Made by a program: the position numbers and the translations under genes
In this document: positions 51,400-63,063 of the stretch, in pieces
Numbering within the stretch: position 1 is the stretch's first letter
Layout: each line of letters starts with the position of its first letter
From: Trichopria drosophilae
Lineage: Eukaryota; Arthropoda; Insecta; Hymenoptera; Diapriidae
NCBI GenBank assembly: GCA_030407085.1
Contig: CM059582.1
Span: 201,484,001-201,548,000 of the forward strand
Direction: 5' to 3'
DNA length: 64,000 bases
The notes under the pieces: generated by a model
The model's database searches: none
Told to the model about the DNA's origin: nothing
What the model saw: the letters and a program-made list of their open reading frames with translations, nothing else

Positions 51400-54010
51400 A
51401 ACTATTTCTTGAAAAACTCGTTTATTTTTCAAGAAACTAGTGAAAATGCATCCTACGCAACTCATCATTTGCGCCATCAATTATCTACCTCGGAAAATTG
51501 ATTGAACCCGTAGTCATCTAATCCGGTATGGTAATAGTTCTTATTACTATTCATGCGAACCGCAAGATGCCACGCAATTAGTCAAATTTCGAGCTTAATT
51601 CCTCAGTTCATTATTCACGCGGCGCACACGCGAAATGTATACAATACTCGCTCCTCGTTAATCCGAAAAGCGGCAATATACGCCGTTCTTTGTATGCCGA
51701 TATCAGATCTCAGGTATCGGCGATAAATAGCAACCTGTCGCATCCCTCCGGCTTTTCGGGTTTATGCCCAATATAGGCATGCATTCACGCGGGGGCGTAA
51801 TCGAACGAAATAAATAATCTGAAATAATGCGCGCAATGTTCTCGCCCCAAGACGCTCCCGGCATTAACGTGCCCTTCGTGGTTCAGCTGGGGGGACTGCA
51901 TAAATTGAACTAATCAAGACATTAATCTACCCACCTAAATATACGAGTATGTAAATGTAGTTCTAATTCCTATTTTCGCCGGAACCCGGGAAGCATCGTA
52001 AAAATGTAAATCCTGCTTTGAATAATATCGCCCTCTCCCTACTGACTTCGGTTAGATGGCAAACGTACGCTAGCCACCTAGACAGGTTGCTTCGAAAGGT
52101 AGTTAGGTATGTATAAGGTCCTACCGCCGCGGGGCGCACCGACCGCATTAAACACTCGTACCCGCAATTGCTATACCCATACCCGAACTCCCTGTTTACG
52201 GGAAAGTTTGAAACGCCATAATTTTGGGACTAGGCATCTACATTTGCGCCTCCGCAAGCGCCATGTGCGTCAGAAATACTCATGATGCGTGTACGGTTGC
52301 ATGCAAGAAGTAACCCAACGCATACGTTAATTCCGTCATGCCTCTCTTGTGTCCTAGCATATTACAAGAGCAAAGTGCAATGGAAACAACTGAATTTGTC
52401 ACATATTTAACCTGGGCATATATCGCTGGTTAAACATTGCGATGCGCTTAACAGTTTTGACATTAATACCGAAAATACAACGTGTATGCACTGCACGGTG
52501 ATAAATTTTCACGCGTTCCAGTCAATTCTTTTTTAGGGATGTTTACGCGAAAACAATTTTCGAATTTTCAAAGGGCGTCAGTAGCGATTAATTTATGTTT
52601 CTTAGCACATTACTGTCGAAGGTCGATACACCCTTTTTTAATTTTACCGTGGTGTTAATCCAGCATTTTTAACTAAAGACCTATGCTGATAATAAATAAT
52701 TAGTGGAGACTGAGCTAAGGAATCATCATCAAAATGTTTGCCACGAAAACATTGTGGAGAATGATCTCCGGACATGAGCGTAGTAGTCGATTTATGGTGG
52801 TTCTAGCTCATATTTGTTGAAGTAATTTTCGATGTACCTTTATTTGTGGATCCCTTCATCGGATTATTTGGAATTTTAACGCAGGTCTCAGAATCTTTTT
52901 GCGGACTTTTACACCAGTCAGAAATTGTGAATCCCTAATGTTGTTGTTAGACGGTTAGACCATTAAGCAGGGAGCTTTCTGCTGCTATATAGTTAGAATT
53001 GTAATTAACTGTCACTAATTAGCTTCGCTATTTACACGACGTCTATTATTAGGACACCCAGGATACTAACAATGCCACCTGTCAATCATGGCAGACACAA
53101 CGAAAAGATTAGATTTTCTTCTCAACTAACAGCGGGAACTAGCTTTTCGGCATGTCCTAATGAACTGTAATTTTGAAATATATTCAAACTAACCTTGACT
53201 TATCAAATAACATAAAATAACTTATGAAGAAAATGTATTAATTTTACGCTGCAAATTTATAAGAAGTTATAATACTAAGATTAAGAAGGTATTATTTCAT
53301 ATCGAATACCGTGACATCAGGAAAGTGGTAACATCTTCCTGTCACATGCATCTTCATGCCAAGCAAGATAAACATCCCGGCATACCTACTAGCAATTTTT
53401 GATACGACAATGTCTTTTGAAAGCTATCGGATAGAATGCTTTCCTTAGAAATCTAGTTGTCCAGAACATACCCAATTTCGCATTCAAACCCATTTTCTTT
53501 ACACGTCACGAATCGGACATGAAAACAATCGGTGCATGCAGTTGCGATTTCAATTTTCCGACGTGCATCGAAGGGTTGTTAAAGCAAAGCGGAAAATGTA
53601 GCTACTGCAAGAGAAAGGACGAGAGGGAAAGCGAGTGAGAGAGAGAGAACTCGGAGAGAAAATTGCCCATCTCGGATTGCATCGCGCATGGGGTGGATGC
53701 TGGAGCAGCTGGGGCTCTGAGATATTCTGTCGTGTCTTGTGTCATGTGAGCCGGTGTGTATATGCAAGCTCGCGTCTATATGCCTGCTGGGTATGTACTC
53801 ACGCCTCAAGAGTTTGCACGGGTCGCTGTTTGTAATTGCTGCGAGAAATGAATAAGCCAACATGGCGTATAGCCGTGCAGTCACGGAACGGCATAATCTG
53901 CGTGCCAAATTTCATAAGTATACAAGACGAAGTGCACGCGATGAACGACTGTCCGAGCCACTGAACAGCTATGAAGATGACGATGTCGCGTCTATTATTT
54001 CTCACTGTCA
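51400..54010. other. Mixed unique DNA with GC-richer islands 51540-52500 and 53520-54010
   Basis: Two CpG-rich islands flank a more AT-rich middle. The second contains a short GA-rich run (GAGTGAGAGAGAGAGAAC at 53634-53651) of the kind bound by GAGA-type factors in insects. Overlapping frames of 109, 70 and 66 codons at 53579-54011 occupy different frames and both strands and are not credible genes. No repeat or RNA gene was recognised. Confidence 0.35.
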
Positions 54011-54540
54011 TTTTCCTACCAGAACCTACATAGGTTGAGTACTAGTAGTTCTCTAGTACTTTTTAGTGCTTTTAGTGTCGGTTCGTGGAAATTTTGAGTG
54101 GTTTTGACATTGTAAATGTCCCAGTAGCAGGATACGTACCAGTAAGCGGACAATTAGCGGTATGTTATTAAAATTTGGAAATTACAATATATAATGATAA
54201 ATGGAATTTTGTACGTTTGTAATTGACAAACTTTTAACAATTTTTGTAATAATTTGTTATGGTTAATAACGCCAGTCAAATGCAGAACAGTCTTCATAAT
54301 GATGAGAATAATTTTGACACCATCTTCGTAATACTTCTGAATTTTGCAGCGGAGTTTTCAATTTCTCAGAGGAAAAACTACTTGGTAATTTGAAAACTGG
54401 ATGTTGACATAATGTCATGTAATTGGTACATAGAAAATACATTTAATAAGACTTGTATGTGTGTATTTTTCGAAAATAGATAGTATCGAAATATCATAGC
54501 CCAGATTAACTAGTCTCAGTTATCTAGTCTAGTATTGTGG

Positions 54541-54640
54541 ACTCGAGAATTCTCGTCTCGGAGGGATCCTTGACGACACATGGCGTGGAAAGTCCCGTCT
54601 CGTTCTCGTCTCATCTTGCCTCCTCTCCAAATTCTCGACT
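54541..54640. repeat. CTCGTCTCGAG-type palindromic-unit block, copy 1
   Basis: CTCGAGAATTCTCGTCTCGG, CCCGTCTCGTTCTCGTCTC and ATTCTCGAC occur within 100 bases. GAGAATTCTC is a perfect palindrome. Related sequence in both direct and inverted sense appears at 56936-57060, on the far side of the purine-rich array. Confidence 0.65.
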
Positions 54641-55790
54641 TTTTTTTAATATTTCATTACCCTACGCACTCTATGGTTCTCCCTTGCAGTCCTTCTTTAA
54701 TAATATCTAGCAGATAATTTTTTTTTCGTCTTTTTAAATGGCGAACACCAGGAGTTTAGTGCCTTCAATTACGGAGTCTAGGGTATCGCGCTGTTTAGTT
54801 CTTCATCTTTTCAACTTAAACGCGGGCATTTAAAAAAAGAAACAACCGTTTTGTTTGCTATTTCAAATTATTAGCTGGTTAGTTTCAGCTGAAAATTCTT
54901 AGATCAATTACAAACGATAGTAGTTGTTCCTAAATGACAACAACAGAGGTTAAAAATTCATTACAAAGCTCCACATCAAAAAAAGCCCGGATCTGGAGAT
55001 CAGACTATATCTATGTATTTTTTGAGAAGCTCAAATCATGTCCAAAGCCCATTTCACCATGTCATCTTGATTCTTGACATAACCGCAAGGAAAACTATAA
55101 ATCAACTTTAAAATATTAAAATAAAGACATATTCTACCCTGAAAGGCATATTGTGTTTTCATTATGTTTTTGGAGTTGCTAATAGTAAATTCAAAATCCA
55201 CTCAGTCTATTCAACCCCATTGGGTATACATTTTGAAATAACATCAAGAAAAGTCTACCCCATCGATCCCAAAATTTTGAAATGAAGGAATCAAGTCCGA
55301 ATCGGAAAGTTCGCCAGCAGTGACTACGAGAGTCATGTTTAGCAGTATTAATGAATCATAGAGCAATTTAATTCCCACTTTTTAGCTTTTTATTCATTTA
55401 AAATTGCAGAACTCCAGCATACAATTTTAAAACATATGTCTCCCAGACCAGAATCATTCTTTATTTTAATATTTTAAGGTCGATTTTTAGGGTTTTTTGA
55501 GGTCATGTCAAGAACCACAGTGCAGTTGAATGGTCTTCGGATATTGTTTCAACGACCCAAAAAACGTATTATAGGTAGACATTGTGTGCCCTCTAGATCC
55601 CGACTTTCGTATTTTTGTGGGGCTGTATTCTTATAGATGGTGCGACTTTGCAAAAATTCCACTAAATACCAACGTTTGTACAAATGACAACTACGCAGGG
55701 TACCACATTTCAATGCTATCACTAATTTACCCTTTGAAGAGTATGTCAGATCTGGTTTTTCTGAAAACTCTATCCAAAATATATCAATAG
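54641..55790. other. Non-coding stretch; no gene recognised
   Basis: AT-rich sequence with a few dispersed-repeat-like phrases (for example TTGAGGTCATGTCAAGAACC near 55497). No coding or RNA signal. Confidence 0.45.
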
Positions 55791-56640
55791 AAATCGAGAA
55801 ATATTGATAGTGATCGCTGGAAAATCGGAAAAGTACGAAAAACAGAATATGGCCGAGATCGAAAAAACATAGTAGATATATTGTGAAAGATGGATAGAGA
55901 ATGAGAGATTTGAAAGAAGATCGAGAAAGGACTTACAAGATCGAAAAATATTAAATGAAGTCGCTAGAGATTGAAAAATCTTATATAAGTAAGAAAAAGA
56001 TCCATACAAGACGAGAAGGATCAAACAAAGTCAAGAATGATAAAAAACATTACATCGATGAAGATCGATGGAAATGGAGAAAAATCAATCAAGATCGAAC
56101 AGAATTGCGAATAATAACAAAATATAAAAATCGAAAGAGCATGTATAAAATCAAAAAAGATCGACAGAGACCGAAAAGTTTAGTTCGAAAAAGAGCAACA
56201 GAGATGAAATAAGATCGAAAGAGATAGGAGATATATCGGGAAAGATCGAGAGATATCGAAGAAGATCAAGAAAGATGAACAAAAATCGAGTAAGTTCTAA
56301 CAAGCACAAGAAACATCGAAAGCCGACGATAGAGATTGAAAAATTTCATAAAAGTTTTTGAAAGATCAATACACATCGAGAAACATCGAACGAGATCAAG
56401 ACTTATTATAACAAAAGATCACTAGACATCAAGAAGATCGATAGAGATGGAGAGAAATCAATAAGAAAGGGATCCAGAATAATAGACTAAGTTCAAAATC
56501 TTAAAAGATCCAAAAAGATCGACAGAGTCCTAAAAGTTTCACGAAGATTGAAAAAGATCAAGAGCGATCCATGGAGATCGAGAAAAATTGTAAAACTACG
56601 AAAAAAATGTTTGTTAGATAACATTAATGAAAGAGAGCGA
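55790..56640 (+). repeat. Purine-rich array of GATCGAAAAAGATC-like units
   Basis: About 850 bp of irregular repeats based on AGATCGAAAAAGATCGAGA and variants, with GATC every 10-16 bases and almost all purines on the plus strand. GATCGA units carry the self-complementary GATC. Frames of 84, 85, 79 and 62 codons arise from the repeat; the translations are K/R/I-rich on plus and S/F/L-rich on minus. This is a degenerate minisatellite. Confidence 0.85.
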
Positions 56641-56688
56641 GGGAAAGACGTAAGAGCAAAGAGAGAGTGCAGAACGAACAATTTTTAC

Positions 56689-56919
56689 GGGTGCGAGTCG
56701 AAAAACCGACAAATCAAAAAGCTGACAGGTCAAAAAACTGACAATCATAAAGCCGACAGTCAAAATGCCGATAGTCACAAAAAATGACTGTCCTCCTGTT
56801 GATGTGTCTGTTTTTTTATGTGTCGGTTTTTTGACTGTCGGTTTTTCGACTGTCGGTTTTTCGACTGTCGGCTTTATGACTGCCGGTTTTTTCACCTGTC
56901 GGTTTTTCGACCCTCACCC
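56689..56919 (-). mobile_element. Family A fold-back element with exact 8-bp duplication
   Basis: Ends GGGTGCGAGTCG and CGACCCTCACCC are lightly mutated family A termini. Flanks ATTTTTAC at 56681-56688 and 56920-56927 are identical. The 44-bp core is present in reverse orientation at about 56779-56823 (TGACTGTCCTCCTG, then GATGTGTCTG). The right arm has four successive GTCGGTTTTTCGAC-like units. Length is 231 bp. It sits at the end of the purine-rich array. Confidence 0.93.
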
Positions 56920-56935
56920 ATTTTTACAATTAAAC

Positions 56936-57060
56936 TGTCGAGAATTTCAAGACGTGATTACATGAGAACGGGACGAGAATTTGTTCTCTTACTACTATTT
57001 TCTTCTCGATTTTTCCGAGACAAGACAAGAACTTCTCGTCTTGCCTCTTTTTATCCTGTA
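56936..57060. repeat. CTCGTCTCGAG-type palindromic-unit block, copy 2
   Basis: This contains GTCGAGAATTTCAAGACG, GGGACGAGAATTTG, TTCTTCTCGATTTTTCCGAG and ACTTCTCGTCTTGCCTC. Its start matches the reverse complement of the end of copy 1 (GTCGAGAATTT), and its end matches copy 1 directly (TCTCGTC-TTGCCTC). The two blocks bracket 2.3 kb. Confidence 0.6.
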
Positions 57061-59990
57061 ACAATTCTACAATGAAGTCATTATTATTATAACCATTATT
57101 ATTATAATTATTTCTAACCAAAGCGGATTAATATTTTGAAGTTAATGCCGATCAGAAAATGATTATCTAAAATTATTTTTGCTTTTAAGCAATTACGTGT
57201 TAAAGAGCCATATTTGGAGGTTTAGGTATCGAAATTGGCATATAAAAACATAGTTAATATAAAAAATAATACCCTTTGAAATATCCAGTTTTTATGAAAA
57301 TTGCACATTTATGACTTATGGTAGAGACCATAAAGTGAAATTTGAACGCAAAATTGAACCTAAAATGTATGCTAATGTGATTACTGAATTTTATCGTTTA
57401 GGACCAAATTTTGATTTATCCCATTTTTATGTTGTATTTTATTTTTGTATAATAGCCTCCCCCTCGTTCTTGTTTTTTAAGTTCCTTCGAGATAAGATGA
57501 TGATTTCCTTCAATATATCTTGGGAAAGAATAGCGATTCGTGTATTGCCGCGGAAGCCGTTAAACGAAACATAAAAATATAGCGCGTGTTATGTGAGGAG
57601 TTCATCGTAAAAGCGAGAAAAAAGTCTATAAAAGCATTAAATCGAAAAATATAGCGAGGAATCATACTTTCACTGGTTTTTATCGACCATAACATTACGC
57701 CTATGTTGTAAATCGTTATCAATAAACGGCGACATTGATTGGGAACAAATACGATGTCAAAAAACACGTTTTAGGAGAATTATAAAAAAAAATGTTACTC
57801 GTTTGTCACGCGAAAAGTAAGTGCCGTAGAAATTTCACATAAACACGTTTTCCGGTCTGTTTGATCGTGGCATTTTATATTAGATGCATATTTTTCCCGC
57901 GTTTTCTGTAACCATATATTGTTAAATCCTTGCGGAAACTCTACTCTCCTACCGTCTTTCTCACGCGAAATTTCGCCTCTGGCGTTTTTCTTATTCTTAC
58001 TGCGAGCGAGAGAATACTTTTATTTGAGGTACTTTATGCATTTTATATGCAATGTAACTTTATATATGTACCTTTTTAAAAGTGTACGCTGTATTTTTCG
58101 CGTGTTTAGAAAAGAAATGGAATATTGAAAATCCGATTTTCTCCGGAAAATTATGTCGCTTAGGAAGTGCCGCTTGTAAAATTTTTAATTTAAGTATCAT
58201 ATATATCTTCATATATGTATATAAAAAGAAATGAAAATGTGAAAACGAATTTTTTGATCATACAGGCCTTTGAGAATCAGATGCTGTTAAGGTGAGATCA
58301 TCTATTTAAGATATTTGTGAGGATCTACTTAAATCAAAGTGTTAAAGTCAAATTAATATATAAAAGAAGGATCATTCGGTTTTTGGTCGAAGAAGTAAAG
58401 GTTATTTTTCTAAATTGTTGACAATTCAAAGTGACAAAAAATGTTAAATGATTGAAGCTAAAAATTCTGATATATATTAAATTTTTTATTATTTTTATTT
58501 TTTATATAGTTATCATTAAATGTTTTCTATTAATGAATGGACAAATCCACTACTTTTTTCAGTATTATTTAACCTTGTTTTCCCAAAGAGTTTTGAGCTA
58601 TTTTGAGCTTCGTTACTCAAGTGGGACATAATGTTGTGAAAGAAAGAACAGGGGCCACGCCCCCACCCCCATTTTTACCACCAATTGTTTATATCAATAA
58701 GAAAATCACGAATTTCCTACTGTAAAAAAAATTTGTTAGGCTTTTTCCTGATAACTAAACAGAATTAAAAAAGACTTATAATTAGCGTGCAAGGAAAAAA
58801 GTGGGACTGTATTAGACAGATATATAATTTAACCTAAAAATAGTAAGTTCCTTATAACGCGACCACTTTCACAGTATGTGTAAACTTTTGTTACATTTAT
58901 TATTTCGGAGTTCAACACATGGACTGTCGCAATTCAGCTCGATTTAATACTTGAGGATTTTTTTATTTTTACATGCGGAACTATTTGAATTTTGAAATTC
59001 TCTGTGCAGATTCCGATTTAGCGATCTAGAAAACGCTTACACAGCATGAAACTCGAATTCAACGACCTACAAAACGACTTTTAATTTTTAACTGTTGTCA
59101 TAACATTTTACTTTTATTTTGTTTCAAAACTTTTTTTTGAGAGAGAGGATCATTGCATTGAAAATGCCACAATTCATGTACCAATGTTCGTAATTCAACG
59201 ATTCTATAACCTTCCGAAACATTTATTTTACTTAATGAATAGTCCTTTTATTTTGCATACTTAATATTGTATGTAATAGTCTGGAAAATAATCGACATAT
59301 AGGTTCCATAAACATGGTAAAGGAAAATCTCTGGCACCACTTCCATGTGTGTCAACTTTTCTATGCTGGTAATTACTAATTTTTACTGATTGTCTTTTTT
59401 TAGTTCATTTTTCTTTACAAATTTTCTATTTTCCACCCTGTATCAGCCATGTTGAATATCATTGAATGACATAGTGATTAAACATATACAGATGTCAAAT
59501 TTAAATTAAGTTTAGTATTATTCTGTTTAATCGCTCAGTGCAGTAATAAAAAAATATACTATATATTCGGACACGTAGGTAATACTGGTGAAGCTAACAA
59601 ACTATGAGCTATTAGACCCACCAGCTATATGCAATGATGGTTCTAGTTTTGTTGTATAATGTTACATAACTATTCGTTAATCTAGTTAGTGCCCAAAATT
59701 TTAATAATGCATGAACGCAACATTTGGACGCAACTTTCAATTCTTCCGACCCAATTTAAAAAAAACGATATAAATCAAAATAGATAAATTTTTCGACTTT
59801 TTTCAGAAAAATTCAGCATTTTGATACTGAAAAACCAATAGTGACCATTGCAAAATCTACTAACCGTGCATTTTATTAATCAGCTTTTTTTTCTCCCGCT
59901 GCTCCAAAATAACGCCTGCAACTTGCAATTTTGCATTTTGGCGCAGAAATTTTGATTACAATTACCAATAAAATGTTAGAATTTATGTGC
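57061..59990. other. AT-rich stretch; no gene recognised
   Basis: Ordinary AT-rich sequence with a slightly GC-richer part at 57480-58130. Short frames up to 87 codons carry no motif. ACAGCATGAAA near 59043 recurs near 60933, hinting at worn repeats. Confidence 0.45.
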
Positions 59991-60009
59991 CTTTGACAAT
60001 CGCAAAAGC

Positions 60010-60204
60010 TGCGTTTTTTGCCATATTTCGATTTATTTTATAGAAAAACATTTAATTCGCGATTCTCGGAAATTGAACGTAACGGGAAAATTCTGCTAAC
60101 GCCATCGTCTTCGGCACGACAATTCGGTTTGGAAATGATATTGCGATTATCAAAATTAAATTTTCTTTTGCTTTAAAAACAATCGAAATATGGCAAAAAA
60201 CGCA
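60010..60204. repeat. Perfect 24-bp inverted repeat, 147-bp loop
   Basis: TGCGTTTTTTGCCATATTTC begins at 60010, and its exact 24-base reverse complement occupies 60181-60204. The loop contains the left member of the 69-71-bp direct repeat pair. The arms lie just outside the long family A copy that starts at 60219. Confidence 0.85.
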
Positions 60205-60979
60205 CATTTTGACACAGTGGGTGCGGGACGAAAAACCGACAAATCAAAACGCCAATAGGTCCAAATAGCGACGTTCAAAAAGTCGTCAGGAAAAAATCGA
60301 CAGGCAAAAAAGCGAATTGTCATAATACCAATAGTCAAAATACTGACATTAAAAAAACCGACAGGTGGAAAAACCAACTGGTCGAAAAACCGTCAAGTCA
60401 AAAAACCGATAACCAAAATATTGACATTCAAAAACCCGACAGTAGTAAACTGAATTGTCATAATACCGATAGTAAAAAAATCCACACATAAATAAATAGA
60501 TACATCGACAAGCGGGCAGTCATTTTTTGAAGTGTCAGTTTTTTTACTGACGGCCTTTCGATTGGCGTTTTTTTACCTGTCGACTTTCGGACTGTCCGCT
60601 TTTTAGAAGTCGGTTCTTCGAAGTGTTGGTTATTTGACTGTCGGTATCATGACCATTGGGTTTCTTGGTTGTCGGTTTTTTTACTATCGGTATTATGACA
60701 ATTTTTCTGCTGTAGACTTTTTGGCTGTCGGCTTTTTGACGTGTCGGCTTTTTGACGTGTCCGGTTTTTGACTGTCGGCTTTTTGAAGGATCGAATTTTG
60801 GATTGTCGGTATTTTGAATGTCTGTTTTTCGACCTGGCGGCTTTTTGATTTGTCGAGTTTTTGATCCGACATATTAAACCTCATTTTTCTTGACAATACG
60901 ACGTGATAGAAAAATTCTGTTACCACCAACGTTTACAGCATGAAAAATCCGTTTGGAAATAATACTGTAATTGTCAAAG
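60086..60979 (+). repeat. Direct repeats flanking the long family A copy
   Basis: 60086-60154 and 60909-60979 are diverged direct copies sharing GAAAATTCTG, GCA-GA, CGTTTGGAAAT (with one change) and ATT-TCAAA. They lie on either side of the element at 60219. They are too long and too diverged to be a target-site duplication and probably reflect an older repeat into which the element inserted. Confidence 0.6.
60219..60872 (+). mobile_element. Family A long copy with expanded arms
   Basis: The left end GGGTGCGGGACGAAAAACCG is intact. The left A-rich arm runs about 260 bp and the right T-rich arm about 340 bp, many more 16-base units than in the 230-245-bp copies. The core (ACACATAAATAAATAGATAC, then a degraded CGACAAGCGGGCAG) is at about 60483-60528 in plus orientation. 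The right end is decayed (TTGATCCGACAT) and no target-site duplication is visible. Units are more varied than in short copies, indicating age. Confidence 0.85.
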
Positions 60980-61389
60980 GAAAAACAAGTGTCGGACACT
61001 GTTATTTAATCGTCAAACACTGAACGACTTCAATAAATTGTCTAAAAAAGAGATGATTGTCAATTTTGAATACCTAACCTGAAAATGATTCATTACTAAT
61101 CTGAAATTAAGCCACTATACTCACATTTTCATATGGTTTTAATGATATCCTTATTAGTGGTTCAATAATATTTGTAATACGCCATCTACCAGTGCAGTCA
61201 AATTTCATTTATTTTCAAGATAAGTATCTCTAATATCCAACCCTTTTTTTCTGTCACTCCAAAAATGAACTATTATCATCACTCATAAATTTAGCTTACG
61301 TTACGATTTAATGAAATATAATTTCAATTGATGAAAACGTAGAGATCTTATTAATTCTGAGAACTTTGGGCGAAGAACACAGTAGGGGT

Positions 61390-61760
61390 ATGATTAATTG
61401 TTCGATTATTTAAATTATGAGGGGACTTGCTCGGCAAGGAGGGATTCCCGGAGGACGTATTTCGGCACGCGCCAGAACTCGAACGCGCGCATCCTATCAA
61501 TTAACTCCCGTTCGTTTACCCAATGTACTAATTCGGTCTATGCAACGGAATTATGGAGTTCATTGTTTCGGTGTGAAATGAACCGGATCGGATCTAGCAA
61601 TCACGCATATGTCATTTGCTTCCTATATGCCATCCATAATGCGGAGCTTGTCACTCAACTAATTCACCCTTGGACCAGCTGACCACGTCTTGTCGTAATC
61701 GAACCTGAAGCGAATGTGACAGGAACATCTGAGGATGAGCGTGCGGATATTCCTACCAAT
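61390..61760. other. GC-richer unique island
   Basis: A CpG-containing patch with a 94-codon frame (61398-61682) that has no recognised motif. Candidate constrained non-coding DNA. Confidence 0.3.
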
Positions 61761-61961
61761 AGTGATTGGTTGACATAAATGAATTAAAATATACTTATGT
61801 AGTAAATTCAACCAAACAGAAAACTTGCTATCACAACAAATATTCAGTTTGATATCTGATGCAATTACGAAAGTAATGTTTCAATTTGAGATAGTTAGTC
61901 CTTTGGGAACAATATTTAATTTCGATTCCAAAATTAATTTTTATTATTACTGATATTGTTG

Positions 61962-61963
<2 letters not shown>

Positions 61964-61992
<29 letters not shown>
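61964..61992 (+). repeat. (GA)n microsatellite
   Basis: Twenty-nine bases of uninterrupted GA dinucleotide. Confidence 0.97.
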
Positions 61993-61997
<5 letters not shown>

Positions 61998-62407
61998 CTG
62001 TTCTTTAAAAAAATTGAAAGCTTCAAAAATAAATTTATAAACAACCTTTATTAATTACTAAGATTTTCTTCTTTTTGCCAGTTAAGAATCTTTTTAAATT
62101 TTAACCAGTGATTTTACCATACGCTTTTTGCTATTTTCTGAAACTAACGTAAATAAGTATATTATGCTCCTAGGGAAGTAAGTGGGCTGTTCGCTCCCGG
62201 CAATAACGCCAGAGCGCACAGCTTATTTTCTTCCTCGAGTGCAATATACATTTTTTTTTCATCCCCAGCGGAAAGTTCGTTTACACTGAACCAAATTTTT
62301 CTTCATCCGAGCCACGAACCACGCAATATCATATCATATCATACATGATAATCGTTAACAAAGTATTCTAGGATGTAATGAGGAGGATGCTGGGTTGTGG
62401 CGAGAAA

Positions 62408-62435
62408 GGGGGGGGGGTTCGGGGGGGGGGGGGGG
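62408..62435 (+). repeat. Double G homopolymer tract
   Basis: Ten G (62408-62417), TTC, then fifteen G (62421-62435). Such a sequence can form G-quadruplexes on the plus strand. Homopolymers of this length are also a common place for assembly error. Confidence 0.85.
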
Positions 62436-62765
62436 CCAATCATTTCTGATTTATGAAAAAATGAAAGCCGAACTTTTTAGAGATTCGATGCCCTGGGATG
62501 GTTGTTGGCAAAAAAATTAAAAAATAGCAATTCAATGTTCTTTTATCAAAGGTATTCAATATTGTTTAGTATTACTTATATATTACGTTTATGTTTTGAT
62601 ATTCTATTTTAGAGAAGTCTATTTGTTTCCCTAATATAAATTGAATTTCATTGAATGCATTTTATTAGATATACGATCCAACTTTGATGTATACTGAAAA
62701 GTTGTATAGAGAATTGAAGTATAGACATAAGATTGTTGATGTACAGCAAAGTCCTCCGAGAACTT

Positions 62766-62895
62766 TTCGACTGTCGGTATTATGACAATTTTGTTTTTCT
62801 ACTGTCGACTCTTTGACGTGTCGGTTTGTTGAATATCGGTATTTTTACGTTCGGTTTGTCGACCAGTCGGCTTTTTGACTTGTCGGTTTTTCGAT
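62766..62895 (+). mobile_element. Family A solo right arm
   Basis: T-rich units with GTCGG occur repeatedly (TTCGACTGTCGGTATTATGA, GACGTGTCGGTTTG, CCAGTCGGCTTTTTGAC, TTGTCGGTTTTTCGAT). No core and no left arm precede it and the terminal CCCGCACCC is absent. A truncated copy 168 bp upstream of a complete one. Confidence 0.8.
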
Positions 62896-63063
62896 TTTAT
62901 TTAAATTTATTTTTAAAACAATTACTACTTTTCACAATTTTTAAAGAATTTTAGTGACCAGATAAAAAAATTTAGTAAATACATTTACTAATGTTGAAAT
63001 TTTTTCTTAAAAAAAAAAAAAGGCATGGTTTGTTAAAATCTATTTTTTTTTAACTTTTAACTG

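Noticed and set aside
880..54040. AGGTTAGG and CCTAACC words suggesting insect telomeric (TTAGG)n
   Set aside because: Only isolated one- or two-unit matches (near 876, 10087, 21426 and 38693), not arrays.
60211..60218. Target-site duplication GACACAGT for the long family A copy
   Set aside because: No matching 8-mer is found after the decayed right end near 60872.
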